A DNA stretch of 64,000 nt from Epiperipatus broadwayi (taxonomy: Eukaryota; Onychophora; Udeonychophora; Euonychophora; Peripatidae), in assembly GCA_028023455.1 (NCBI GenBank), contig JAQFVV010000186.1, forward strand, positions 2,136,700 to 2,200,699, in the 5' to 3' direction. Positions 36,731-48,429 of this stretch are shown in pieces. Each line of letters begins with the position of its first letter. Within the stretch, counting starts at the first letter, position 1. The notes below the pieces were generated by a model. That model ran no database searches and was not told the DNA's origin. It saw only the letters and a list, made by a program, of their open reading frames with translations. The position numbers and the translations under genes are program-made.

Positions 36731-39700
36731 CCAAAAAAAATTAAGTCCATAAAAGTACAATATTTATCCTTTGTTTATGATTTTTATTCTATAAAGCTAC
36801 TTTTTTCATTTCTGTAATTTCTCATGGACATAGTTTTTTACATGCTTTTCAAATAAATATTTTCACAATTCTTATTCTGTTACATTACTAGCCACATGGG
36901 TTGTCATTTTTTAAGCACTGTATATTCTGTTATTTTTTGTATGTATAATATTCCAAATCTTGATAAAAAGAATAAACAAACTTTGTTAACATTATATGAT
37001 TCTAAATATTTCATGCAAATGTTTTTAATCTGCAAAGTTAGTTTTATTTTCTAATAAAGCAAGTATGTTTATATATGCAGTAGGACATATTTTGATTTTA
37101 ATTTAAAAAATATGGTAATTGCTTTTATTTCAAACCTGTAATATAATAATACTCAGAAATTATTTTTATTGTTTTGTGTTTCTTAGCAATTACTGAATTA
37201 TAAACTTTTTGCATTTCTTTGAATAGTAGCTATTTTTAAATAAATGCAAGTTCTCAATTCAACTGATATCATGTCCTATAATACTGTACGTCTTATATGA
37301 CTAGTATGGGAAAGGTTTGGATCAGAAATCCATAGAATATGCATTTTTCAATCCATCATTATCTCTCCATATAGAAATACAATAAACAAAAAGATATTCC
37401 ATAAACATTGTGTAAAGTTAATTCATGCAAGTCAATAATTTCTATAATCATAATGGTTCTTAATTTCATAAATTCTGTCATAAAAATAATTAAACATTTT
37501 ACTTTTCAGCCACACTTCTTTCATTATAAGTTGTAATCTTTAGAGAAATATATTACTGAGAGTGTAGATTTTCAGGAATCAATTTATTATTATTTTGAAC
37601 ATAAATATTCATTGGTATGTTCTTCATCAAATATCATTGTTCATTAACAAAACAATGAAATGAATTTCTTTGCCAATGTCTTGGATCTACACAAAAGAGA
37701 AAAAAAAGTATTAATAGTAATCATTTAAATTTACATGAATGTGTCATGAGATGACAAAGTAAACTTACTTTCCTATGGAAGCACCAATTGTAAAGAATGA
37801 TTTTTATTGGAAGAAGCCATTTTATCAGATGACACAATTAATATTTTTATAAAAGTAAATGAATCAAGCTTTCAATTATTAACACCAGATTATTTAAATT
37901 GGTAGTTTTTATGATTAAGGCAAAAAATTATTATTTACAAAGAGATACCTCTTTGTTCATGGTAAAAAGTGAGTTTCTTCTTGGTTCAAAATGTGAAAAA
38001 AGTTGCTGACAATCACAAACATAACCTTAGAAATTGTTAAAAGAAAAAATCCATCCAACATCAGCTCATAAAACATTAATAAAAAGATTAATTGATTATT
38101 AAAACATTGTTGTACGATGTATTTTTTTAAACAAAATAGAGAATATACTCATATCCATAATGATATAACTGTGCACTTCTCAATTTGGATATCCATATTA
38201 TTTTAATTCCAACTTTTAAAGACATTATAAGTTTAGGAAAAGCAATTCAATTTTATTTCACCTCTGTTCTAAACATATCTATTAAGTATTGAAGCAATCA
38301 CTCTGTAGTCAAAGTGAGCTTCGTGCTTTCCTTCCTAAAAAACTAACATCTACAAGGGTTCAAACCCAGTAATATTTAAATTACCAAAAGTGCCATCATA
38401 CATATGTAATTATATATATTACAAACTATTATAATGAATATTTTATAATTTTGATTTTCATATTTTAATACTTTTGAATATTTTAAGATTGTGGGGTTTT
38501 TTAAAATTTAAAACAGAATTTGTTTAATCACATAAAGTTTGTCATTTGTGAAACTTTATGTGTTTTTAATTTCAATTTTGTAAAAATTTAAAAGAAAGAA
38601 GATATAACCAAGATGGCAGGTTCAAATCAACCCATTGTGAAGTTTTCTTCACTAATTAAACATTTTGAAAAAGCTTGATTTTTTCATTAATCAAAATATT
38701 GTCTTATCATAGTTTTTACGTTTATAATTTAAAGACTTTACTTAAAAGTTTTGCTAAAGATAGTGATTTGAACCTTATTTTCTTATATCTTTTAATTAAA
38801 ATGGACTGTAATTTGCTCAGGAATTTAGTAATTGTCTCATCTGCCTCTGGGCAAATGAACCAAAGCATTCCTGTAATAGCTTGGGTGGTATAAATAGAAT
38901 AGATTAGAGATAAGGAACAATCTTAGCTTATAGTCTTAGTCTCAATCTTACAGTATTTGTTTGCTCTTAGTTTTTAAAATGTCCATTGAGTAAGTAACTG
39001 AACCGTCTTTCCCTGGGCCTCTCGTGGCTGCCTCTAGTATGCTACCACAAAACTCCTGCCATGGAAGAAGGCTGCCGCCGATGAAGAAGTAGTGTCTGAG
39101 ATTGCTGACCAGCAAGCTCATCCCTGCAACTAAAATTCAGAGAATGAACCATTTAACCATTTACCCCAAGTATGCAGAGGTAACATTCCAAGAGCTATGT
39201 AAAGTTGTCTATGCTTGCCTGTAAATACTAGTTAATGTTTTCTTTTATAATTATATACAATATCTACCTGTAAATACCTCTCTATAATCCTATCAAACAT
39301 ATATGTAAATGCTTACATCTATTTAAGTTTAAATCTTACATATTATTTAGTGTGGAAAATTTTATTATAATTATTTGCTTTTTATTTTTATATATAATTT
39401 ATATGCCAAATCAACTCAACTCCACAATCCTCTATTTTAGAATAACCTTTTAACCCCTTCCCCCCGCTTCTGGGATATTTTAATTACATTAAATTATTTG
39501 TTTTAAAACCATTGCTCACTGATTGAGAAATAGTTAAATAATATTTCTGTTTATAGGCAGATTATTATAATACTGTCATGAGTATATATTTATTGATTCT
39601 AAATTTAATGTTATTCAAGAATGCTATTACTTAAATTCCATTTAAGATATTTTAAATAATAATGACTTTTATTTTTTTATGTCATAATCATTTATATGTA

Positions 39701-41300
39701 GCGCTTTTAGCATTATAGTATTAAATAATGCTTATTGATTCCAAATGCAAGTGGGCCCCCTTTAATAAGGTAAATGTAATCGTATGTCATTAACACATTC
39801 ATCTAGTTTTACATTTCAGTTATATAATTTGGTTTAGTATACAAGTCATACCGTTACGCCAATTAAAATTTTATATTTAGGCTATTAGTTTTTGACATCT
39901 TTAAAGGATGTATTATAGTTTCATAGCATTGCCAGCATAGGTCAGCCATCACAATTATTTGATTTGTCATAACTTGAGGATAATCAGGAACTCCAAATCC
40001 TTCATCTTCACTTATATATGTTTTAGCTGGCATTGGAAGTGCCCTAGGACACCTTTGGAAAGAGTAGCAGAATCTCTGCATTGATACCCTACGCAGACAA
40101 TGGTATCTTCCTATCTTCTTTTTACTCTCCAGCTATGGCCCATCAGAAGAACAGGCATACCATTTCTCTTTTTCCCATTTAAATGATGAAACGCCTCTCA
40201 GCCAAAATGGAATGAATCTTATATCCTGCTGCCTCATGCTCACGCCACCATTCATTACAGTATTTTAGAATCATGCCTAAAACCAATCTATAAGCCGTAA
40301 TGTTGTGATATAACTAATCCATTTTGTTATTTATTAATATATTTAATATTTAGAATGTCACAAAAAGCTTGCATTAAGCTATTTCCCTTTGATGAGTGAC
40401 TCCCACGTATGTAAACGAATTTTCCTTATTCCATTTTAATTCAAGAATTAAAATATAACATTTGTTATATTGACATTTTTTGATAACTTTATTGTTCAAT
40501 AATTAATAAATATAATGGATGTCAGAGACCAATTTACCTGGCATCACAGTTATATACATGTAGTTTTCTTGTGAGGTCAAAGTGGCATCGATCACAGTTT
40601 GTTAAATGCACTATGTTCATTTATTCCAACACTAAAGTGTCTCTCTTGCGAATTCTTTTGTCCAGGTCATTATTTAATTAAAATAGCATTTCTCTTCTTA
40701 AACCCATTATGTAACTTTTTCTTTTTAAACATTGGCAAATAAATAAACTGCTCTATATATGTATAAGCGTGACATCCCATAATAACTACAGATGTAAGAA
40801 TAATGAAACTATTCTAGCGTGAACTACATAAATAATTTACATTTAGAACAAATTGTTCTTTTATAATATTAAATTAAAGTATCTTTTAATCCTATCCAGA
40901 GTTTGAATCTTTATTTTGGTTAGTTTTTAAAATATAAAAAAGTTTATATCATTATGTATTATTCTAGTTCTCTTATCTTATTCGGGGATTCATCCTTGAC
41001 AACCCTAATTCAAGTCTCATGTCTCTGTACCACTATGTGGTGTCTGGTACAGTATTTATGTAAATTGCAATAGTCTAGGACAATATTCAAAAATGGATAT
41101 GGTTAAAATATTGTCAAGATATAAATCCCAATAATTTCTCTACAATATTTTCAAATATGTACTTGTTCTGTTAAATTACCAAATTAAATTCCATTTAAAA
41201 TTTGATGCTTAAGTCTGCATAAAATGTAAGTATGTAAGCATTACATCACTGTTACAAGGTTCCATATGTGTTTTGATTTGAAAGTTTATATAAAGTGCTA
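36730..41300. other. AT-rich non-coding stretch
   Basis: No gene is recognised. A less AT-rich patch at about 38995-39130 has no recognisable product. Another at 39960-40260 overlaps a short minus-strand frame (39863-40081) whose translation matches no known family. The remainder is A/T-rich with scattered mono- and dinucleotide runs. Confidence 0.5.
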
Positions 41301-41329
41301 TTTATGGATTATTTTTTAACATTTCCCTT

Positions 41330-41760
41330 CATAATGTCTCTAAAAAAACCATAACAGCATTAAGAAACTGGCTGAAGACACATACAAGAGACCGTTTTGG
41401 AACATGCAAGGAAAGAAATCCAAGAAGAAATAGTTCAAGATGATATTTCAGATGTAGAATCTGCAGATAAAGATGATCCAATGCTTCAAAGATACATCAA
41501 AAAGGTTTCAAAACAAGCCACATCCAAATGCATTAAATCTCATAGCTTTTCTTTAACAAATGAAATGAAGCTTTTTGAGGCTACTGGAGAGTGATCTGAG
41601 AATCTAGAAAAACTGTATTGAAGTTTAAATACTATCAGAGCAATTATGGTTGAATCAGAAAGAGCTTTATCAAGTGTGAGATACTGTTTCAAAAATAAGG
41701 TCACACTTATCACCAAAAACATTAAATACTTTATGCTTTTTAAAATCTTATTTCACTAAA
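41330..41760 (+). pseudogene. hAT transposase C-terminal fragment
   Basis: The open frame from 41397 (65 residues, rich in Glu, Asp and Lys) ends LTNEMKLFEATGE and a stop. After the stop and a frame change the words VESERALSSVRYCFKNKV and NTINTL/NIKYFMLFKILF-like text follow. These resemble the hAT dimerisation domain, where 'SERAFS...LF..K.R..L......LCFLKSYF' is conserved. The acidic linker before it also fits. The lineage looks different from the element at 22792-24954. It is non-functional, and no inverted repeats were identified. Confidence 0.62.
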
Positions 41761-41764
41761 AATT

Positions 41765-44320
41765 CATGTGCTATTTTTCCCATAATATTAAAAACTTAAT
41801 TTTTTTACAAAATCATTTTTATTTTCTTAAAAAAAGTTAATTTTTTTCGTCAATAAAATAAAATTTTTCTACATTTTTTATTGAAATATTTTTTTTTCTG
41901 TTAAATAAAGCATTTTTTATTTCTTTCAGTTTTTTGCATATCCTAATATTAATGGTAAGTACCATTAATTGCAAATTTACTTTGGTATTTAATGCTATTA
42001 AAATGTTGGTAACTTTTGAAAACTATTTAGAATAAAACCCTTAATGATCTATTGTTTTATTTAACTGCTCTAACTAATTTGATGAAAAATTAATATGATT
42101 AGATATTCATTACCTCACTATGCATGGCCAATATATAGCCTTATGCATCTTGTCTCTGAACAGATACAGACACGCACAGACTAATTGTAACTACTAATAT
42201 CTATTAATATAACCCAGTTTTAAGATTTATTAAACTTACAAGCTTTTAGGATATGCTAAAATCATTTATATAAACTCTGCTATTAGACAAACTAGACATA
42301 CAAATACTTTCAGGTTGTAATACTTGAAAAACAAATATTTAAGTGACTTGAATAAGGGAAACCAAATATCATGTGAGCCAGAAGCTCTTTAATATCTCTT
42401 AATAACAATCCAATAAGCACTGCCAAATGCCCAGGAGGAAATCATGCATCTATATGGCATTATTGACCGAAACTTTTGAACTAAATGGTAGGAATGGGCA
42501 TCTACCTGATAAACAATAATAATACAATAAATGTAACTGCTAGGAACATCATTTATGTTACACTTATTTATGAAAAATCAAAGAATATACATAAATAAAG
42601 CATATGATGTATGGCTGGAATTTGTACCTACTGAACAAATGCTGCTCAAAGTAAGTCACTGAGTGGGAGTGGCAGGACAATGCATCTGTATCACATTTAT
42701 TTCTGGACATTAAAACTTTATATATACAAAATAGCTGGAATACTATATTAGCTCAAGAAATTTTAATACATACAAATAACTTTTCCAAAGTCTGCCTATC
42801 CTAAACCTGCTAGAATACTTTGCTTAAAACTGGAAACTTTTATAACTATGAAGAATAATGTATCTTAATTTATTTAATGTCTATGCAGCATTTTATTCTA
42901 TCCACAGGTCATTAATCCATATTATTTACATTATTGGTTAAACTACTATTTTTACACTTACTATACTTCAGCTAGTAGAAATGACCATTATTAGCTTTTG
43001 TTTTAAATGATAAAGAAGCTTTTGAGCAAATAGTGAAAGTTTGCAATAATAGGTTAGTTGTTTTACTATCAATATTTTTCTTTTTATGTTTACACCATCT
43101 AAGCTTTGGTGGGGCTAATAAAATTAGCAATCCATCATCATTCTAATTTCTAAACATATATACATATAGTTAAAATAAATCATAATAATCTATACAAAAT
43201 TCTAAGTGGAAATAAAATACACATATATAGAAGATTAAATATCGAAGGTTACTGAGATAAAATCATAATAATATATAATCAAAGTTCATACAAATTACTT
43301 TTTTTATCATTAATCATTCAAGTTCTGAATTCTGGTATCTGTAGACTTTTTTCAGGACAGTAGATATAAACATAGCCATGTCAAGACGTTTTTCAGCGAA
43401 GCTGACTGCAATGGTATTCATTAATACGTTTCTATTTTGTTCAATGGGCAGCTTCTGCTGGTATTGCTCTTGTTGAATGATGACTAGTTCAAAGCTATAG
43501 ATCCTTTTGAAGTTATGCAGCACACAGATTGCATATAATCTGGACGCAACACTCACTGGGATGGTTTTATACATTATTTTATCACTTCTTTTTTCAACTC
43601 ACAATGGAATTAAGCTTGCCAGCTTGGTGAGAGTGGAGCAGATTCCAGGCTTCTTTACTCTTGCATCATATTTTAATACTGCTTCTGATGAATGAATCAA
43701 CCAAATAGCCAAAGCATGTTCCTCTGATCTTCTGAGAGACCCCTATTTATAGTTTACTGAGCTGCCTTATCAATTTTCATTGTAGTTCAATTTCATATAT
43801 CCATCCATTTGTTGTAGATTAGTCCTAAATTTCATTGTTGTCTGTGACATACTGAGCAATTACAGACTTTACAAAAATAAGCTAAACAAACTACAATATT
43901 TATCTTTCAATTAGATGATCTCTTTATCTAGAATTTAATCACATTTATAAAAAAAAATGTCATTTCCATCCACCTAATTACAAAATGTGGTTACAATTGT
44001 TAATTAATAAAATATTTTGGCTTAAATTACTTTAAAACAAATTTATAATTAATGAAGCCTAATATATTTTATATATGAACACATTTATATATATATATAT
44101 CCAAACCAGTGTTAAAAGTGGTTTGGATAAATTATATTTATATAAGATATTACAGAAAAATAAAAAAAAGGGTAATTTTGGTAAACACATATATATTTTT
44201 CATTTAGTAGAAATCTTGTAAAATGTTTATTTTAAAAATTCCTAATGAATTTTTAATTTACTTACATGAAGAACATACATATTGCTTCAATACCAATGTC
44301 AAAATTAGAAACATGTCCCA
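41765..44320. other. AT-rich non-coding stretch
   Basis: No clear gene is present. The minus-strand open frame at 43314-43574 contains ASRLYAICVLHNFKRI. 'CVLHN' occurs in PIF/Harbinger-type transposases, but the rest does not support a firm call. A small hairpin lies at 44098-44130 (listed). Confidence 0.45.
44098..44130. repeat. small hairpin
   Basis: 'ATCCAAACCAGT' and 'GTGGTTTGGAT' are near-perfect inverted arms around a short loop. It is flanked by AT dinucleotide repeats. Confidence 0.6.
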
Positions 44321-44324
44321 TACG

Positions 44325-45480
44325 ATTTCAATAATGCAGTAGGAATTCTGATTTTTAAAAAAGGTGGTAAAAAAGATATTAAAAATTAGAGGCCTATCAA
44401 ATTAAAATTTTTTTTAACAGGATAACTACAGTAAATTTTATATTTTAACCAAGAAAAAAAGAAACAGGATTTAAAAAGGGTTTTATCACAGTAGACCACA
44501 TCCATGTATTGAAAGAAGTTATATTAAAAAACCAATGAATATGAGTTGGATTATGTTTTGGATTTGCAGATTATAAAAAGGCATTTCCTTCTATAAGCAT
44601 TTTTTCAGTGATTAAAGGATTGGTAGAATATTTATCAAAATGCAACAGTCATAACAAATTTACAGTTATACTAAGAGGATTAATATTGAGAAGAATGCTT
44701 GATAGGGTCACTCCATACCATAAAATCATTTTATAAGCAATGCTGCTTTTGCAAATAATGCTTCAAAAGTTTCTTTAACAGTGTAAGAGTTATCAAATGA
44801 ATGTAAAAAAATGGACCAAAAATAAATTTTATAAAGACAATAATAATGTTCATTGGATTTTCTCAAAAGAAAATACAGGTGGATAATTATGAATTAAAAG
44901 AACTTAAAAACAACAAATACTTTGGTTAAATTATAAAAACAGATGACTACATAATGGATGGAATTAATCAGAATTAATCTTGGATGGAATGCTTTTAGAG
45001 AAATAATATTAAAAGGAAATAAATTTACGTGTGTAAAAAAAAGATTTTAACAAATTTGATTTATATATTTTAACTTATATGACCAGAGATTTTAACAATT
45101 AGCAGAAAAGCAATACAAAGACTTCAAAAAACTCAAGAAAGCATGGAGGGATGCAGTTAAGAGAATATAAAAAGGGATGAAAACAAAATATACAGGTGAG
45201 GAAACAAACAACTATTATTGACACCACTGAAAGAAGTAAAATTCTGAAATGAAACTGGCCTAAAAGATAATATATGGATAGTTGAAATCTTACACATGAT
45301 TAGACTACATGTGAGATAGATGGATAAAATAAGGAAATTTGGTAATGTGATGTGGAGAAGAATGGCTGATAATCTAAAAATGATATATATATATATATTT
45401 GGATTATATTATTAGAGCAGAAATATCTGGATTGGATGCATAAATTGATATAAATAAATAATTAATCAAAATAAGATTGA
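44325..45480 (+). pseudogene. RTE-like LINE copy, RT to 3' end, heavily decayed
   Basis: On the plus strand this parallels 13700-15010. Worn words in order are AVGILIFKKGGKKDIKN, DHIHVLKEV, INRKAIQRLQ-like text near 45100, and VMWRRMADN near 45350. It has many stops and deletions. The 3' part ends just before the ~400-bp satellite units. Confidence 0.75.
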
Positions 45481-46302
45481 AATAAACCACTATCAATAAC
45501 TATATTATAATATTTTTCGAACTGGTTTGATCTCCATTGAGACAAAATAAGAGTTCCTTTTGCTTCCTTTTTGATTAAAATATTGCCTAGACAAAATGGT
45601 TTCTAGTAATCTTTTCGACTTGCATTCGTGTGTTAATTAACTACACTCATGACTTGTGCATCCACCTGCACATGGGAGTAGATGATAGCTTATGCACATA
45701 ATTATAATACACAAGCTAGTATATAATATAGAGGTGTCTAATCAGATGATATTCAATGAATAATTGTGCTTACTAATTTTATATATAACAATTTATTACC
45801 ATAATGGTCAAATATCCAATACAAATTATTTGTCCATAATGTTGTGATAAATATATACATAAATAATCATTCAAAACAACATTGAAATAAACAACTATTA
45901 ATAGCTATATTATAATATTTATGGAAATGGCTTTCATCTTCGTTGAGACTAAATATTATCTTTTGCTTCATTTTTAATTAAAATATTGCCTAGACAAAAT
46001 GATTGCTAGTAATCTTTTCGATTTGCATTCGTGGTTTTGGTCATCCACTTGCACACCCAGGAGTAAATGATGGCTTATGCATATGATTATAATACAAAGC
46101 TAGCATATAATATGGAGGTGACTACTCAGATGATATTCAACGAATAATTGTGCTTACTAAGTTTATATATAACAATTTATTATTATAATGGTCAAATATC
46201 CAATAAAATTTATATGTACATAAAGTTGTCACATCTACGTAAATACTCATTCAAAATAAAATTGAAATAAACAACTATTAATAACTATATTATAGTATTT
46301 TT
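45468..46302. repeat. tandem array, unit about 380-404 bp, 2.1 copies
   Basis: Unit starts at 45468, 45872 and 46252 share 'ATTGAAATAAACAACTATT' or close forms. Within the units 'AAAATATTGCCTAGACAAAATG', 'TAGTAATCTTTTCGA' and 'ACAATTTATTA..ATAATGG' recur at the same offsets. A single diverged copy lies at 59310-59560. No frame is conserved. It may be satellite DNA or the repeated end of a larger non-autonomous element. Confidence 0.85.
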
Positions 46303-46479
46303 ATTATCTTTTACATTTGAAAAAATTTTCATTGATTAAATTTTAATGTACTGTACTTGTAATATAGTAGCATATACTTAAGATTTTCGAACAATTTAGT
46401 TATAATTTTAAACAATAGAGGGACAACATATTGGGGCCGCTATAGTAAACCTTTACCAATTTACTGGATGTCATTAATC

Positions 46480-47170
46480 CTCATTACGGCATTATTTTAT
46501 GTTTAAAATAATGGAATTATTTTCATATAAAACCGAATCCGAATGTAGTCTTTGTTTTCCGCAGGGCAATTTTAGATTGTTTTTCTTAAAATATTCTAAA
46601 TGAAAAAATTACTGACGGCAAAACCTTCATTTGATATGATACTAACCACTTTATAATGTGTAATATGCCACGGCTTGTTATTAAACGTTAGCAAACTTTA
46701 TACAAATATTTTTTTCTAAATTTTCCATATTATTTTTTTGCCCATTCTAATTCCTTTCAAATGTTAAAAATGCTACTACAGATATTATTACGATGATTAC
46801 TAAATTAGTACGACAGCTTGACATTTTAATTAGAACGATTTGGATATTGGAAAGTTGCATATAATTAGCCTCATAAACTAAAATATTTTCAAAAACTGCA
46901 GCTGCTAAATCATCAGAGACATTATTATTACGAAGATGTCGTTTAATAGTAAAATCGAAATGTTTACTCAAACAAAGAAGTATAATTATTTATTCTCTTA
47001 TCCAATATTAATGTACTTATTTAAATATTAAGCATGAACATAATAATGCGAAAAACATATATAAAGTTTTAAAAGTATTTTACCTCTAACCGTAATTTCT
47101 CCCTGAAAAATGGCGATAACTATAAATAATCACAAATACTTTCCCACCCCGCCACCTATTAAAATTGTAA
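46480..47170 (-). repeat. block E repeat, copy 1
   Basis: The reverse complement of this block aligns with 57250-57815 and 59130-59260. Shared words on that strand are AATAGGTGGCGGGG, GCCATTTTTC, AAACATTT.GATTT-like, TAGTAATCAT, and ACAATCTAAAATTG. A minus-strand frame at 46747-46971 reads KHFDFTIKRHLRNNN, IKMSSCRTNLVI and VVAFLTFERN. Parts of this (KHF.FTIK, KMS..RT.LVI) can also be read in copy 2, but in broken frames. It is probably a mobile or duplicated segment; whether it once coded for a small protein is open. Confidence 0.7.
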
Positions 47171-47260
47171 AATTTTGAAGAAAATTAACGTCATTATTGT
47201 ATTTTCTGATATGTGATTATTATATTTATAAAGCGCATACTCGTTACTTAAAGTAATATA

Positions 47261-47405
47261 TATTATATTAAGGCTACAACCTTAAAATTATGCGCCTGAA
47301 AAAACGACGGTAAGGACCTCTGCAAATCTTGTGTTAAAGATTTGCAGAGGTCCCTACTGGTGTTTTTTCAGACGCATAGTTTTAACGTTATAGTCTTAAT
47401 ATATA
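47261..47405. repeat. long hairpin, arms about 68 bp
   Basis: The left arm 47261-47330 and right arm 47337-47405 are close reverse complements around a 6-base loop. The inner stem (GGACCTCTGCAAATCTT with AAGATTTGCAGAGGTCC) is perfect. Outer parts such as GCGCCTGAAAAAAC and GTTTTTTCAGACGC differ by one base. It could be a tiny foldback MITE or, if transcribed, a small-RNA precursor. Confidence 0.88.
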
Positions 47406-47411
47406 TGATAT

Positions 47412-47835
47412 GTGATTAATGCGATGCGATGCACTGTGACTTCACTTTTTTTCGGAGGCAGGAATCTACCATCCACTAGCCCCAGAAAAACCCAATTAGC
47501 CACTTTACCTTTCTTTCCCATTCCCCGTCCTAAGTTTTCCTCATATTCTTCTCCATCTGCTCCATCCCATTTCCACAACATAATCTTTGTCAACTTTATG
47601 GCGTTTATATCTAAATCCGCATTAACTTTTCCCAAACCCAGTTTAAAAACGAAGAACCCATTTTCTGTATAACTTCATTATTTGTACCCTTTCTGCTTGC
47701 AGGTATTCACATTCAATTAACAGATGCCTAATATTTTCTATTCCTTCTTTACACCTTTTGCTGACCAATTCACATTTTTTTCCATTTATGTGTATATTCC
47801 TTTGTTGCTGAAGATCCTGTCAATTAGACAAAACA
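47412..47835 (-). pseudogene. LINE C-terminal fragment with zinc-knuckle-like motif
   Basis: Minus-strand reading from about 47830: NIHINGKKCELVSKRCKEG, ENIRHLLIECEYLQAER, RVQIMKLYRKW. A frame change leads into LGKVNADLDINAIKL, LWKWDGADGEEYEEN and GMGKKGK. The C...C...H....C spacing with 'IRHLLIECEYLQAER' is typical of the C-terminal end of several LINE RT proteins. The lineage was not determined. One frameshift, near 47650, separates the two parts. It abuts the hairpin at 47261-47405. Confidence 0.6.
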
Positions 47836-47989
47836 ATAGAGGGACGCATCATAAGAGAGGAAGCTGCATGGATTTGAGAAAGTAAAATATATTAATCTTA
47901 TTTGTCCAATAAACGAATTGTTGTGTTTAGCCTTAGTTTGGGGTATTTGAATATTAATTAACATTTCCGGTAACTGACTATAAATTTCT

Positions 47990-48418
47990 TTATATATTAA
48001 TGTGATATATATAGGGGGTTTGAACATAGACTTTCAAGCTCCCTTCAGCTATCCACTCTATCTCATATAACCAATATAAATAGACAAGCACATGTGAAAA
48101 AGATAAACAATCTTCAATATCTGTACTTCGTAATGAACCAGCACTCATCAGTCCATCCAGATTATCTTCTACATATATATAATCAATGCTCAGTTCATAT
48201 TAAGATAGCAAATCTTCATCTAATGGACAGGCTTCAGTCTACTCCATCCTATAACTCTTCAGCCATACATACCATTGAAAATCTGAACATGAAATATCCA
48301 AATCCCAATATTATTGTTATGCCCAGGTTCTTTTTAAATCAATCTGACTTGTTCAATTAAATACTCTGAAGAGGGATGGGCAAGATACAGACTGAATTTG
48401 TAATATTTAAATACAAGT
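47990..48418. repeat. family A repeat, single copy
   Basis: Same orientation as 16627-17047: GGGGGTTTGAACATAGACTT, AACCAGCACTCATCAGT, ATTAAGATAGCAAATC, ATGGACAGGCTTCAGTCTAC, AACTCTTCAGCCAT and GAGGGATGGGCAAGATACAG. It gives a clean outline of one unit of about 420 bp without the inverted piece found at 17 kb. A short open frame inside is not conserved in other copies. Confidence 0.85.
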
Positions 48419-48429
48419 ATGATTAATAA

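Noticed and set aside
39863-40081. Minus-strand frame with several Cys and Pro
   Set aside because: No recognisable domain; probably a chance frame in a less AT-rich patch.
43314-43574. Possible PIF/Harbinger transposase piece (CVLHN)
   Set aside because: A single five-residue word is not enough, and the residues around it do not follow the family pattern.
48094-48360. 88-codon frame in a repeat
   Set aside because: It overlaps a family A copy and the frame is not kept in the other copies.
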